A stretch of 64,000 bases of DNA from Candidatus Hydrogenisulfobacillus filiaventi (GTDB lineage Bacteria; Bacillota; Sulfobacillia; Sulfobacillales; R501), in the NCBI GenBank assembly GCA_902809825.1, contig LR778114.1, positions 1,736,001 through 1,800,000 of the forward strand, read 5' to 3'. Made by a program: the position numbers and the translations under genes. Of this stretch, positions 40,081 to 47,532 are shown piece by piece (within the stretch, counting starts at the first letter, position 1; each line of letters begins with the position of its first letter). The notes under the pieces are model-generated. The model worked only from the letters and a program-made list of their open reading frames with translations. It did no database searches and was not told where the DNA came from.

Positions 40081-40605
40081 TCAGACGCCGGCGAAATGGT
40101 GGGCAATCCGCTCGGCCAGGCGGTAGAGGGGGGTCCGGCCCGCCTCAGGCCGGGTCTTCATGAGGTGCAGGGCGGGAACCGCCATAGCCCCGAAGGCGGC
40201 CATGCCCAGCAGGCGCACGGACAGGTCCCGGTCAGGCATGAGGGGCAAGCCGTCCACCACCCCGGTCAGCACCGCCCGCACCTGCTGCTCCCGGGCCTCG
40301 TCCCGCCAGGCCTCACTCAGCAGCAGCTCCAGAAAGGCCCGTTCCTCCCAGAAAAAGTCCACCCAGCCCTTGAGCACCGTCTCCAGGTCGCCGCCGGCGC
40401 TGGCCCGGGCCAGCCGCCGGCCCCGTTCCTCCACCAGCGCCGCCCAGACCCCGTCCTTGCTGCCGAAGTGGTAGTAGACGCTGCCCTTGGCCACCCCCGC
40501 CTCACGGGCGATGGCGTCCACGGTGGTGCGTTCGTATCCCAGACGGGCGAAGGCGGCCATGGCTGCCTCCAGGATGGCCGCCCGCACATCCCGGCCCTCC
40601 GTCAC
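40081..40605 (-). CDS. TetR-family regulator of the YhgE/Pip gene
   Basis: 174 aa from GTG 40605 (GGGGGAGG upstream). The N-terminal HTH is typical: Ile-Leu-Glu-Ala-Ala, Thr-Thr-Val-Asp-Ala-Ile-Ala-Arg-Glu-Ala-Gly-Val-Ala-Lys-Gly-Ser and Tyr-Tyr-His-Phe. It lies upstream of and in line with the YhgE/Pip gene and presumably represses it through the palindrome at 40025-40044. Start could be farther upstream at 40698, but the extension lacks TetR-like sequence. Confidence 0.85.
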   Translation of the reverse strand: MTEGRDVRAAILEAAMAAFARLGYERTTVDAIAREAGVAKGSVYYHFGSKDGVWAALVEERGRRLARASAGGDLETVLKGWVDFFWEERAFLELLLSEAWRDEAREQQVRAVLTGVVDGLPLMPDRDLSVRLLGMAAFGAMAVPALHLMKTRPEAGRTPLYRLAERIAHHFAGV

Positions 40606-40707
40606 CGGCCTCCCCCTTTCGCCCGGCCGGACGCTGCCGGCCTTGTCCCCGGCTATGGTAGCACGGCGGCCCCGCCTTGCCTGCAGGCACCGGGGCACGG
40701 TAGGGCA

Positions 40708-41376
40708 TCAGGGCCGGCTCAGCACCGCCAGACGGTCCAGACTGGCCCGCCAGTTCTCCTCGATGGCGGCGATGACCTGGTCGTGACGCCCGGCCCGGAA
40801 GGCATCCAGGATGGCCTGGTGCTCCTCCACCGAACGGCGGGAGGCAAAAAGGCGGTCGAAGTACGCAATCTCCATCCGCTGCAGAGGGGTCTTGAGCTGG
40901 GCCAGGATCTTGGCCAGCTCCCGGTTGCCGGAGGCCTCCACCGGGATCTGGTGGAAGCGGAAGTCGGCCTGGGCTGCGGCCACCGCGTCATGACGGTCGA
41001 GGGCGTCGGCCAGCTCGGCGTTGGCGGCCTCCATGGCCGCCAGCTCCTCGGCGGTAAGGCGGCGCGGCAGCATGCGCACCGCCAGCGCCTCCAGGGTCCA
41101 GATGATGGGGTAGCGCTGCACGGCCGCATCCACGTCCAGGCGGGTGACCTGCGTCCAGCGGTTGGCCTTGGTCTGTACCAGCTCCTCGGTCTCCAGCTTG
41201 AGGAGGGCTTCCCGCACCGGGGTGCGGCTCACGGCATAGCGGCTGGCCAGCTGCTGGTCCTTCAGCACCGTACCCGGCGGGATTTCGCCCGTAATGATCT
41301 GCCGCCGGATGAGCTGGTAGAGGTCGCGGGAGATAAACCGCCGCCGTACTTCCCCCGGCTGTTCCTCCTCCGCCAT
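40708..41376 (-). CDS. GntR-family regulator, FCD subfamily
   Basis: 222 aa. N-terminal winged helix with Leu-Tyr-Gln-Leu-Ile-Arg, Gly-x-Ile-Pro-Pro-Gly-x-x-Leu and Ser-Arg-Thr-Pro-Val-Arg-Glu-Ala-Leu; C-terminal FCD domain with its Asp/His metal-binding positions (Asp-x-x-Phe-His and His-x-x-Ile). FCD regulators respond to small carboxylates or amino-acid products. It is divergently transcribed from the ammonia-lyase, which it probably regulates. Confidence 0.85.
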   Translation of the reverse strand: MAEEEQPGEVRRRFISRDLYQLIRRQIITGEIPPGTVLKDQQLASRYAVSRTPVREALLKLETEELVQTKANRWTQVTRLDVDAAVQRYPIIWTLEALAVRMLPRRLTAEELAAMEAANAELADALDRHDAVAAAQADFRFHQIPVEASGNRELAKILAQLKTPLQRMEIAYFDRLFASRRSVEEHQAILDAFRAGRHDQVIAAIEENWRASLDRLAVLSRP

Positions 41377-41411
41377 GACACCCGCCCTCCCCGCTGGCCA
41401 CCGCGCTCGGT

Positions 41412-41451
41412 ATGTGATATACTACACATGACCAATCGCTTACATTGTAAG
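41412..41451. promoter_or_regulatory. Inverted repeats in the gntR-dpaL intergenic region
   Basis: Two dyads sit in an AT-rich patch. ATGTG/CACAT arms at 41412-41429 surround an ATATACTA centre with -10-like TATAC on both strands. CTTACA/TGTAAG arms at 41439-41451 surround a single central T. Both could be binding sites of the divergent GntR protein. Confidence 0.5.
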
Positions 41452-41544
41452 GCTTTTCCGCCCCGGTCGCAAGGCTGCCCGCCCCCGGCCGCCGGAGGCC
41501 GCCGATCTGCCGGGGATCCCCGGAAAACCTGCCATACCGCGGAT

Positions 41545-42801
41545 GTGGAGGGGATCGCCATCGGCACCGCACCCAAGAGCCCGGCCAGCCTGGCCGCCCT
41601 GATTGAAAGCCGGCCCAACCCGGCCGGCCGGCGCCGGCCCCTGCCCCTGCTGGAGGACCTGGGGCCGGAGGCCGCCGGGGCCGTGCGCGCCTATCACCGG
41701 ACGTGGGAGGCCTACCGCCCCACCCCGCTGGTAGCCTTACCAGCCCTGGCCCGCTATGCGGGGCTGGGGGCCATCTACGTCAAGGACGAGGCGCAGCGCT
41801 TCGGCATCGGCGCCTTCAAGGTCCTGGGCGGGACCTACGCCCTCGGCCGCTACCTGATGACGCGCTGGCAGCTGCCGCCGGGGACCGGGTTCCCCGACCT
41901 CCAGGCCGCCGCCCGCCGCCACCCGCCCCTGACGGTGGTGGCGGCCAGCGACGGCAACCATGGGCTGGGAGTGGCCTGGGCCGCCCGGGCCCTGGGCCAG
42001 CAGGCGGTCATCTTCCTGCCGGCGGGCACGGTGACGGAGCGGGTGGCGCGCATCCGCGCCCTAGGCGCGCGGGCCGAAGTCAGCGACCGTAACTACGACG
42101 ACACGGTGCGCCTGGCTGCGGCCTGGGCCGCCGCCCACGGCGACCCCCTCATCCAGGACACCGCCTGGCCTGGCTACACGGAGATCCCCTTGCGGGTGAT
42201 GCAGGGATACCTGACCATGGCCCTGGAGGCGGACGAACAGCTGGCCGCGGCCGGGGAAGAGCCCCCTACCCACGTGGTCCTGCAGGCGGGGGTGGGCTCA
42301 CTGGCGGCGGCGGTCACGGGCTACTTCGCCGCCCGCTACGGGTCCCGCGCCCCCCGCATCCTGATTGCAGAGCCGGCAGCCGCTCCTGCCCTCTACCGGT
42401 CGGCTGCCTCCCCCGACGGCCGGCCCGCCGCCGTAGGCGGGCCGCTTACTACCATCATGGCCGGCCTCGCCTGCGGCGAGCCCAATCCGCAGGCATGGCC
42501 CCTGCTGCGGGAATGGGCCTCCGCCTTCCTCATCTGCGGGGAGGCGGTGGCGGCCCGCGGCACCCGCATCCTGGCCGGCCCCCTGCCTGGCGACCCCGCC
42601 CTCCGCGCCGGCGAGTCGGGCAGCATGCCGCTGGGCCTCCTGGTGACCCTGTGCGACCAGCCCGCTTACACCGGCCTGGCCCACGCCCTGGGGCTGGGCC
42701 CGGAGGCGAGAGTGCTGCTCTTCAATACCGAGGGCATCACCGACCCCGACCTGCATCGGGCCATCGTCTGGGACGGCGCCTTCCCCCTGCCCGCCGGCTA
42801 G
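41545..42801 (+). CDS. dpaL: Diaminopropionate ammonia-lyase (PLP-dependent)
   Basis: About 418 aa. It matches E. coli YgeX/DpaL along its length: Tyr-Arg-Pro-Thr-Pro-Leu, Lys-Asp-Glu-x-x-Arg-Phe-Gly-x-x-Ala-Phe-Lys (PLP-lysine), Ser-Asp-Gly-Asn-His-Gly, the Gln-Ala-Gly-Val-Gly block, and Met-Ala-Gly-Leu-Ala-Cys-Gly-Glu. The enzyme deaminates D/L-2,3-diaminopropionate to pyruvate. Start is uncertain: GTG 41545 has no good ribosome site, while a GGAGGGG (41547-41553) is 6 nt before an ATC at 41560, giving a possible non-canonical start. Confidence 0.88.
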   Translation: MEGIAIGTAPKSPASLAALIESRPNPAGRRRPLPLLEDLGPEAAGAVRAYHRTWEAYRPTPLVALPALARYAGLGAIYVKDEAQRFGIGAFKVLGGTYALGRYLMTRWQLPPGTGFPDLQAAARRHPPLTVVAASDGNHGLGVAWAARALGQQAVIFLPAGTVTERVARIRALGARAEVSDRNYDDTVRLAAAWAAAHGDPLIQDTAWPGYTEIPLRVMQGYLTMALEADEQLAAAGEEPPTHVVLQAGVGSLAAAVTGYFAARYGSRAPRILIAEPAAAPALYRSAASPDGRPAAVGGPLTTIMAGLACGEPNPQAWPLLREWASAFLICGEAVAARGTRILAGPLPGDPALRAGESGSMPLGLLVTLCDQPAYTGLAHALGLGPEARVLLFNTEGITDPDLHRAIVWDGAFPLPAG

Positions 42802-42814
42802 ACGGCCGCCAACG

Positions 42815-42849
42815 CCGCCGGGCCCGGGGGATTCCCCCGGGCCCGGCGG
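42815..42849. terminator. Strong bidirectional hairpin between converging genes
   Basis: A perfect 16-bp GC stem pairs 42815-42830 with 42834-42849 around the 3-nt loop ATT, lying between the dpaL stop and the stop of the converging small gene. Confidence 0.65.
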
Positions 42850-42858
42850 TGTCCGGAC

Positions 42859-43137
42859 TCAGGCCAGCGCCAGATCGGCGGTAACATGCTTTTCGGGGCT
42901 CGGGTTCCACTCCGCGAACCGCCCCAGCCATAACGGCCAGTAAGGCCGCCCGAAGGCCCGGTGGTAGCTGCCGGTGCGGTGGACCGCCTCCCATACCGTG
43001 CAGGCGGTGTCCGCATCCAGCCCCAGCAGGGTCCGGAAATCCTCCTGATCCCGGAAGCGGTGCACCACCGTGCGGTCCCAATGGGTAATCTCGCCGCAGC
43101 GGTTGCGACGGGGGTGGGTGACAACAATGGCAAGAAT
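42859..43137 (-). CDS. Small protein of unknown function with no AUG/GUG/UUG start
   Basis: The minus frame is open from 43203 to its TGA at 42859 and has no ATG, GTG or TTG until an internal GTG-GTG pair at 43074-43069. GAGGGAG lies 6 nt before an ATT at 43137, so initiation at ATT (92 aa) is the best fit. The protein is Trp/His-rich (His-Trp-Asp-Arg, Tyr-Trp-Pro-Leu-Trp, Glu-Trp-Asn-Pro) and has no signal or membrane segment. No family recognised. Confidence 0.5.
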   Translation of the reverse strand: MLAIVVTHPRRNRCGEITHWDRTVVHRFRDQEDFRTLLGLDADTACTVWEAVHRTGSYHRAFGRPYWPLWLGRFAEWNPSPEKHVTADLALA

Positions 43138-43269
43138 GGCGATCTCCCTCTTTCCGTTCTCCCCCGGTCGCGGGGCCTTGCTGGGATTGTTCTCTTTATC
43201 GCGCTAAATCATCCCGGCCGGCCAGAGGAAAACGGGCCGCCCCCAAAGGCCCGGACGGCCGATCCCTAC

Positions 43270-43278
43270 ACAATGTAA
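43270..43278. promoter_or_regulatory. Motif shared with the gntR-dpaL region
   Basis: ACAATGTAA at 43270-43278 is the reverse complement of TTACATTGT inside the dyad at 41439-41451. It lies about 130 nt upstream of the small gene and 140 nt upstream of marR. A common regulator is possible. Confidence 0.35.
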
Positions 43279-43420
43279 CATGCCCGGGAATTCAGGGCTG
43301 CTAGTGCTTCCGGGGGGATCCGGGAGGCCCGGAGGGCCCGCCCCTGAAGGCCGGGCCGGTTCCGGAAGCAAGGCGGGCGTGCTAGGCTTAAAACCGGTAG
43401 CCGCGGAAGGGAGATGGAGG

Positions 43421-43867
43421 ATGGAAGACCTGCTGGAGGAGGTGGTGGCAGGGCTCGAACAGCTCTGGCGCCTGCGCTGGCGGCCGGGCCCGGTGGCCGA
43501 GGCCGACGGCCGGCCCGTGCACGGCGCGGAATGGCGGTGTCTCTGGGCCATCCGGCGCCACGGCCCGTTGGGTAACCGTGAGCTGGCAGAGGTCCTGGGC
43601 GTCGGGGCCCCGGCCGCCTCCCTGACCGTGCGGCGGCTGACCGACCTCGGCCTGGTGGAGCAGCGACCGGACCCCAACGACCGCCGTCGCATCCTCGTTC
43701 AGGTGGCCCCGGCCGGACTCCGGCTGCTCGAGGAGGCCCGGCAGGCCCGGCAAAGCCTGGTGGCGGAGCGGCTGCGACGCCTCTCCCCCTCGGAGCTGGC
43801 CACCCTCAAGACCCTGCTTGACAAACTGACCGCCGACCGGGACCGGGAACCCCGCAGCCGCGCCTAA
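43421..43867 (+). CDS. MarR-family transcriptional regulator
   Basis: 148 aa from ATG 43421, after GGAAGGGAG. The winged helix shows Glu-Trp-Arg-Cys-Leu-Trp-Ala-Ile, Leu-Gly-Val-Gly-Ala-Pro-Ala-Ala-Ser-Leu-Thr-Val-Arg-Arg-Leu and the Asp-Pro-Asn-Asp-Arg-Arg wing. Its stop overlaps that of fdhD by 4 nt. Regulon unknown. Confidence 0.85.
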   Translation: MEDLLEEVVAGLEQLWRLRWRPGPVAEADGRPVHGAEWRCLWAIRRHGPLGNRELAEVLGVGAPAASLTVRRLTDLGLVEQRPDPNDRRRILVQVAPAGLRLLEEARQARQSLVAERLRRLSPSELATLKTLLDKLTADRDREPRSRA

Positions 43868-44724
43868 GGCAGGGCGGGCGCCCGCCCGCCAACCCCGGCC
43901 GGGGTACGCAGGCGCCAGGGATGAGTGTACAAGGTGGCGCCGCCCCCACGCACGAACCCGGCCACGGTCAGGTTGAGCATCTCCGCCAGTTCCAGCGCCA
44001 GGGCGGTGGGGGCGGCGTTGGACACGATCCAGGCGGCCCGCAGGCGGGCGGCCTTAATCACCACCTCTGAGGAGACCCGGCCCGAGAACACCACCACCCG
44101 CCCGGCCGGGGAACGCCCGTGCAGCAGACACCAGCCCACCACCTTGTCGAGCGCATTGTGACGGCCCACATCCGCCCGCCGCACCCAGAGGCCGCCAGCG
44201 TCGCCCACCGCCGCCCAGTGCAGGGCGCCCGTCTCCCCCAGCACCGGCGGCCGCACCTCCAGGGCCGCCATCAGGCGCAGCACCGCTGCCCCGTCCAGCT
44301 CCTCCCCGGCCGGCACCGGCTCCAGGTCGGCATCATTGGCAAAGTACAAAGTCGGCCGCGCGCGGCCGCAACAGGCGGTGAGCCAGCGGCGGCCCAGCTC
44401 CGGCGGCCGCTCCAGCAGGGCCGGCACCCGCAGGCGGACCTGCCCGCTCTCCGCCCCCACCACGCAGACCGTAACCTCCTCCGCCCGGCGGATGAGGCCC
44501 TCATCAGCCAGGTAGCCGTAGGCCAGCTCCCGCAGGTGGTCGGGGGTGGCCACCACCGTCACCAGCTCCTGCCCGTTAAGGAACAGGGTCACCGGCCGCT
44601 CCACCGCCAGCAGGCGCTCCTCTACCTCGAGGCGGCCGTCCGGCCTCAGCACCCAGGCCGTGCGCCGGGTGCAGGCGGCGGCCGCGGTGCCGGCGGTCTC
44701 CTCCTCCGGCTCCCGCCCGTCCAC
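43864..44724 (-). CDS. fdhD: FdhD, sulfurtransferase for formate dehydrogenase
   Basis: 286 aa. FdhD moves sulfur from IscS to the Mo/W-bis-MGD cofactor of FDH. Visible: Asn-Gly-x-Glu-Leu, Thr-Pro-x-x-Leu-x-Glu-Leu-Ala-Tyr-Gly, the Cys-Cys-Gly loop (about 166-168; the CxxC pair of E. coli is replaced by adjacent cysteines), Asp-Val-Gly-Arg-His-Asn-Ala-Leu-Asp-Lys-Val, and Phe-Ser-Gly-Arg-Val-Ser. GTG 44724 has AAGGGAGG upstream. It ends the FDH operon, 31 nt after the Fe-S gene. Confidence 0.93.
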   Translation of the reverse strand: MDGREPEEETAGTAAAACTRRTAWVLRPDGRLEVEERLLAVERPVTLFLNGQELVTVVATPDHLRELAYGYLADEGLIRRAEEVTVCVVGAESGQVRLRVPALLERPPELGRRWLTACCGRARPTLYFANDADLEPVPAGEELDGAAVLRLMAALEVRPPVLGETGALHWAAVGDAGGLWVRRADVGRHNALDKVVGWCLLHGRSPAGRVVVFSGRVSSEVVIKAARLRAAWIVSNAAPTALALELAEMLNLTVAGFVRGGGATLYTHPWRLRTPAGVGGRAPALP

Positions 44725-44755
44725 GGCCGCACCTCCCTTCGTTTCCGGCCCCCGC

Positions 44756-45688
44756 TCAGGAAGCCGGGTCCGCTTGCGGCCCCTCCACGAACGCAAACCC
44801 GTATCGGCCCTTCACGCACAGATGGCCATGGGTCACCGGGGACTCCAGGGGCGAGGTCACCTTGATGATGCGGTTGTCCTGCACGTGCAGCTCCAGGGTG
44901 CAACCCACCCCGCAGTAGGGGCAGATGGTTGCCGTCACCGTCTGGCGGGCCGGGTCCCACCGGCCCTCCCGGCGCAGGACCGCCTCCCGTAAGGGCATCA
45001 GGGCCCCGGTGGGACAGACGCCGACGCAGTTGCCGCAGTACACACAGGCCGACTCCGGCAGGGGGACGTCGAACTCGGTGGTGACATGGGCATCGAATCC
45101 CCGCCCCCCTACTGCAATGGCAAAGGTGTGCTGGGCCTCTTCCCCGCAGGCCTCCACGCATTTGTAACAGAGGATGCAGCGGCTGTAGTCGCGCACATAG
45201 AGCGGATTATCCTCCTTGACCGGCTGGCGCAGCACCGCCCGCGCCCCCGGATCCGTGGCCGGCGCCTGCCCTGCCGGCGCCGGCTGCCAGGCCGGGCCCG
45301 CCGGGCCGTACCGGCCGGGATCGGCGCCGTAGGCCGCCATCCAGCCCGCCACCGCCTCCCCGGCGGCGGAGAGGTCCACGGCCGAGGCCAGCAGCTCCAG
45401 CACCATGCGCCGGCTGTGACGGACGCGGGGGGTATCGGTCCGGACCACCATGCCCGGCTCCAGCACCCGCGAACAGGAGGGCACCAGGGTGCGGCTGCCT
45501 TCCACCTCCACCACGCACACCCGGCACACGTTGACCGGGGCCAGGTTCTCCAGGAAGCACAAGGTGGGCACCTCAATGCCCAGGGCGGCGCAGGCCTCAC
45601 GGATGGTGCTCCCCTCCGGCACCGCCACCGGCCGCCCGTCAATGGTCGCCTCTACCATCCGGCCCGTCGGGGTGGCTGCCATGTTCAC
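44756..45688 (-). CDS. NAD-formate dehydrogenase Fe-S subunit carrying the detached N-terminal [4Fe-4S] domain of the catalytic chain
   Basis: 310 aa. Residues 12-80 form a [2Fe-2S] ferredoxin (Cys44, 55, 58, 72). Residues 171-181 and 215-225 form two 4Fe-4S clusters (Cys171, 174, 177, 181; Cys215, 218, 221, 225). Residues 256-300 are the opening MopB [4Fe-4S] domain of formate dehydrogenase: Cys-Pro-Tyr-Cys-Gly-Val-Gly-Cys plus Cys291-Val-Lys-Gly-Arg. In FdhA these parts precede the Mo/W domain on one chain; here the chain ends just after Gly-Phe-Ala-Phe-Val. It overlaps the NuoEF gene by 4 nt. Confidence 0.9.
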   Translation of the reverse strand: MNMAATPTGRMVEATIDGRPVAVPEGSTIREACAALGIEVPTLCFLENLAPVNVCRVCVVEVEGSRTLVPSCSRVLEPGMVVRTDTPRVRHSRRMVLELLASAVDLSAAGEAVAGWMAAYGADPGRYGPAGPAWQPAPAGQAPATDPGARAVLRQPVKEDNPLYVRDYSRCILCYKCVEACGEEAQHTFAIAVGGRGFDAHVTTEFDVPLPESACVYCGNCVGVCPTGALMPLREAVLRREGRWDPARQTVTATICPYCGVGCTLELHVQDNRIIKVTSPLESPVTHGHLCVKGRYGFAFVEGPQADPAS

Positions 45689-47532
45689 TGCCCCCCTTCC
45701 CCGAACACGCCCAGGCGCAGGGCCGATTCCACTGCGTTAGCGGCGGTCTGGCCCAGGCCGCAGATAGAGGCGTCCCGCATCACCGCCGCCAGGTCCCGGT
45801 GCAGGGCCTGCTCTGCGGCCAGCGACCCCAGGGGCCGGCCGGCCGCCAGCCGCTCCACCAGTTCCAGCTGCCGCTGGGTGCCGATACGGCAGGGCACACA
45901 CTGCCCGCAGGACTCCTCCCGGAAGAAGCGGGCGATGCGGCGCACCATCCCGCGCAAGTCCGCCTGCTGGTCGAAGACCATCACCGCCCCCGACCCCAGG
46001 GTGGCCCCGAAAGCCGCCGCCCCCGCCGGGGTCAGGGTCATATCCAGGGCCTCGGGACCGACGAAGCTGCCGGCTGCCCCGCCCAGCAGGATGGCCTGCA
46101 GGCGGCGGCCGGGCGTCAACCCCCCCGCCCGTTCCAGCAGGTCCCCCAGCCGGGTGCCCAGGTCCGCCTCGTACACTCCCGGCCGCCGCACCGTCCCGGA
46201 AACAGGGAACAAGCGGGTGCCGGGGGCGCCGGCCGTCCCGCGGGCGGCATAGGCTGCCGCCCCCAAGCGCAGGATGGCGGGCACCGTGGCCAGGGTCTCC
46301 ACATTGTTGACGGCGGTAGGGCGGCCGAACAGGCCATGCACGGCCGGGAAGGGCGGCTTGTTGCGGGGCTCACCGCGCCGGCCCTCGATGGCGTTGAAGA
46401 GGGCGGTCTCCTCCCCGCAGACATAGGCACCGGCCCCCACCCGCACCTCCACCTCAAACCGGAAGGCGCGGCCCAGGATCTCCTCCCCCAGGAAGCCACG
46501 GGCGCGGGCCTCCGCCAGGGCTGTCTCGAGCCGCTCCCGGGCCAGGGGGTACTCGGCGCGCAGGAACACGTAGCCCTGGCGGGCCCCGGTGGCCCACGCG
46601 GCGATGGTCAGGCCCTCCAGCACGGCGTAGGGGTCCGTCTCCAGCAGCAGGCGGTCCTTGAAGGTGCCGGGCTCCGACTCATCGGCGTTGCAGACCACGT
46701 AATGGGGGGTGAGGGTCTGCTGCGCCACCGCCGCCCATTTAACCGCGGTGGGGAAGCCGGCGCCCCCCCGCCCCGTCAGTCCGGCCTCCCGGATCTCCCG
46801 TACCACGCCCTCCGGGCCCAGCTCCAGGGCCCGACGCAGGGCCTGATACCCGCCGCGGGCCCGGTAGGCGTCGAGGTCGAGGGGATCCCCGCCCCTGCCT
46901 CCTCCCAGCAGGATGCCGCCGGCCGGAGCCGGATCCGCGGCCAGGGGCGGGCGGTCGCCGCCATCCCCGGGGTCTACGGCCCGGGCCGCAGCCGTCGCCG
47001 GGTCGGCCGGGGCCAGCACCGCCTCCCCCGCGGCTTCCCCGCTGCGGGTGACCAGAACGGCCGGCGCGGCGGCGCACTGGCCCAGACAGCCGGTGCGCTG
47101 CCAGATGGCCGGGGCCCCCGGCCGCGGCTGTCCGGCCGGGCCCCAGGCTGCTGCCAGGGCCCGGGCCACCGCTTCCGCCCCCGCCTGCGCACATACCACG
47201 TCGTCACACACGTGCACCGTCACCGGGGGCCGGGGCTCCAGCGGCAGCAGGGCGTAAAAGCTGGCCACCCCGTAGACCTCCGCCGCCGGCAACCCCAGGC
47301 GCCCGGCCAGGTAGGCCACCGCCCCCGGGCTGATGAACCCGCGGCGGGCCGCCACCGCCCGCAGGGCAGGCAGCAGCAGATGGCGCCGGTCGGGGGGCCG
47401 GCGGGCCACATGCAGGTCCGGACCCGCCCGGGCCCCGCCCGTCCAGGCCGATTCCGGCGTCCCCAGTACCGCATCCACCGCCGCCCGCTCGGCCGCGTCC
47501 GCCTCCCCCCCTGACGGGGGCCGTTCCATCAT
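45685..47532 (-). CDS. NuoE-NuoF fusion: NADH/NAD-oxidoreductase subunit of formate dehydrogenase
   Basis: 615 aa. The N-terminal NuoE thioredoxin-like domain has four cluster cysteines (Cys109, 114, 149, 153). The NuoF part has the FMN/NADH loop Gly-Arg-Gly-Gly-Ala-Gly-Phe-Pro (254-261), a Glu-Ser-Glu-Pro-Gly-Thr block, and the C-terminal Cys-Gly-Gln-Cys-Val-Pro-Cys cluster. It resembles FdsB+FdsG/HndA-C-type diaphorase subunits, which pass electrons from the [2Fe-2S] subunit to NAD(P)+. ATG 47532 overlaps the upstream catalytic gene's stop by 4 nt and the downstream start by 4 nt. Confidence 0.92.
   Translation of the reverse strand: MMERPPSGGEADAAERAAVDAVLGTPESAWTGGARAGPDLHVARRPPDRRHLLLPALRAVAARRGFISPGAVAYLAGRLGLPAAEVYGVASFYALLPLEPRPPVTVHVCDDVVCAQAGAEAVARALAAAWGPAGQPRPGAPAIWQRTGCLGQCAAAPAVLVTRSGEAAGEAVLAPADPATAAARAVDPGDGGDRPPLAADPAPAGGILLGGGRGGDPLDLDAYRARGGYQALRRALELGPEGVVREIREAGLTGRGGAGFPTAVKWAAVAQQTLTPHYVVCNADESEPGTFKDRLLLETDPYAVLEGLTIAAWATGARQGYVFLRAEYPLARERLETALAEARARGFLGEEILGRAFRFEVEVRVGAGAYVCGEETALFNAIEGRRGEPRNKPPFPAVHGLFGRPTAVNNVETLATVPAILRLGAAAYAARGTAGAPGTRLFPVSGTVRRPGVYEADLGTRLGDLLERAGGLTPGRRLQAILLGGAAGSFVGPEALDMTLTPAGAAAFGATLGSGAVMVFDQQADLRGMVRRIARFFREESCGQCVPCRIGTQRQLELVERLAAGRPLGSLAAEQALHRDLAAVMRDASICGLGQTAANAVESALRLGVFGEGGQ

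Noticed and set aside
40606-40698. Upstream start of the TetR gene
   Set aside because: The additional residues are basic and unlike TetR N-termini; GTG 40605 has the ribosome site.
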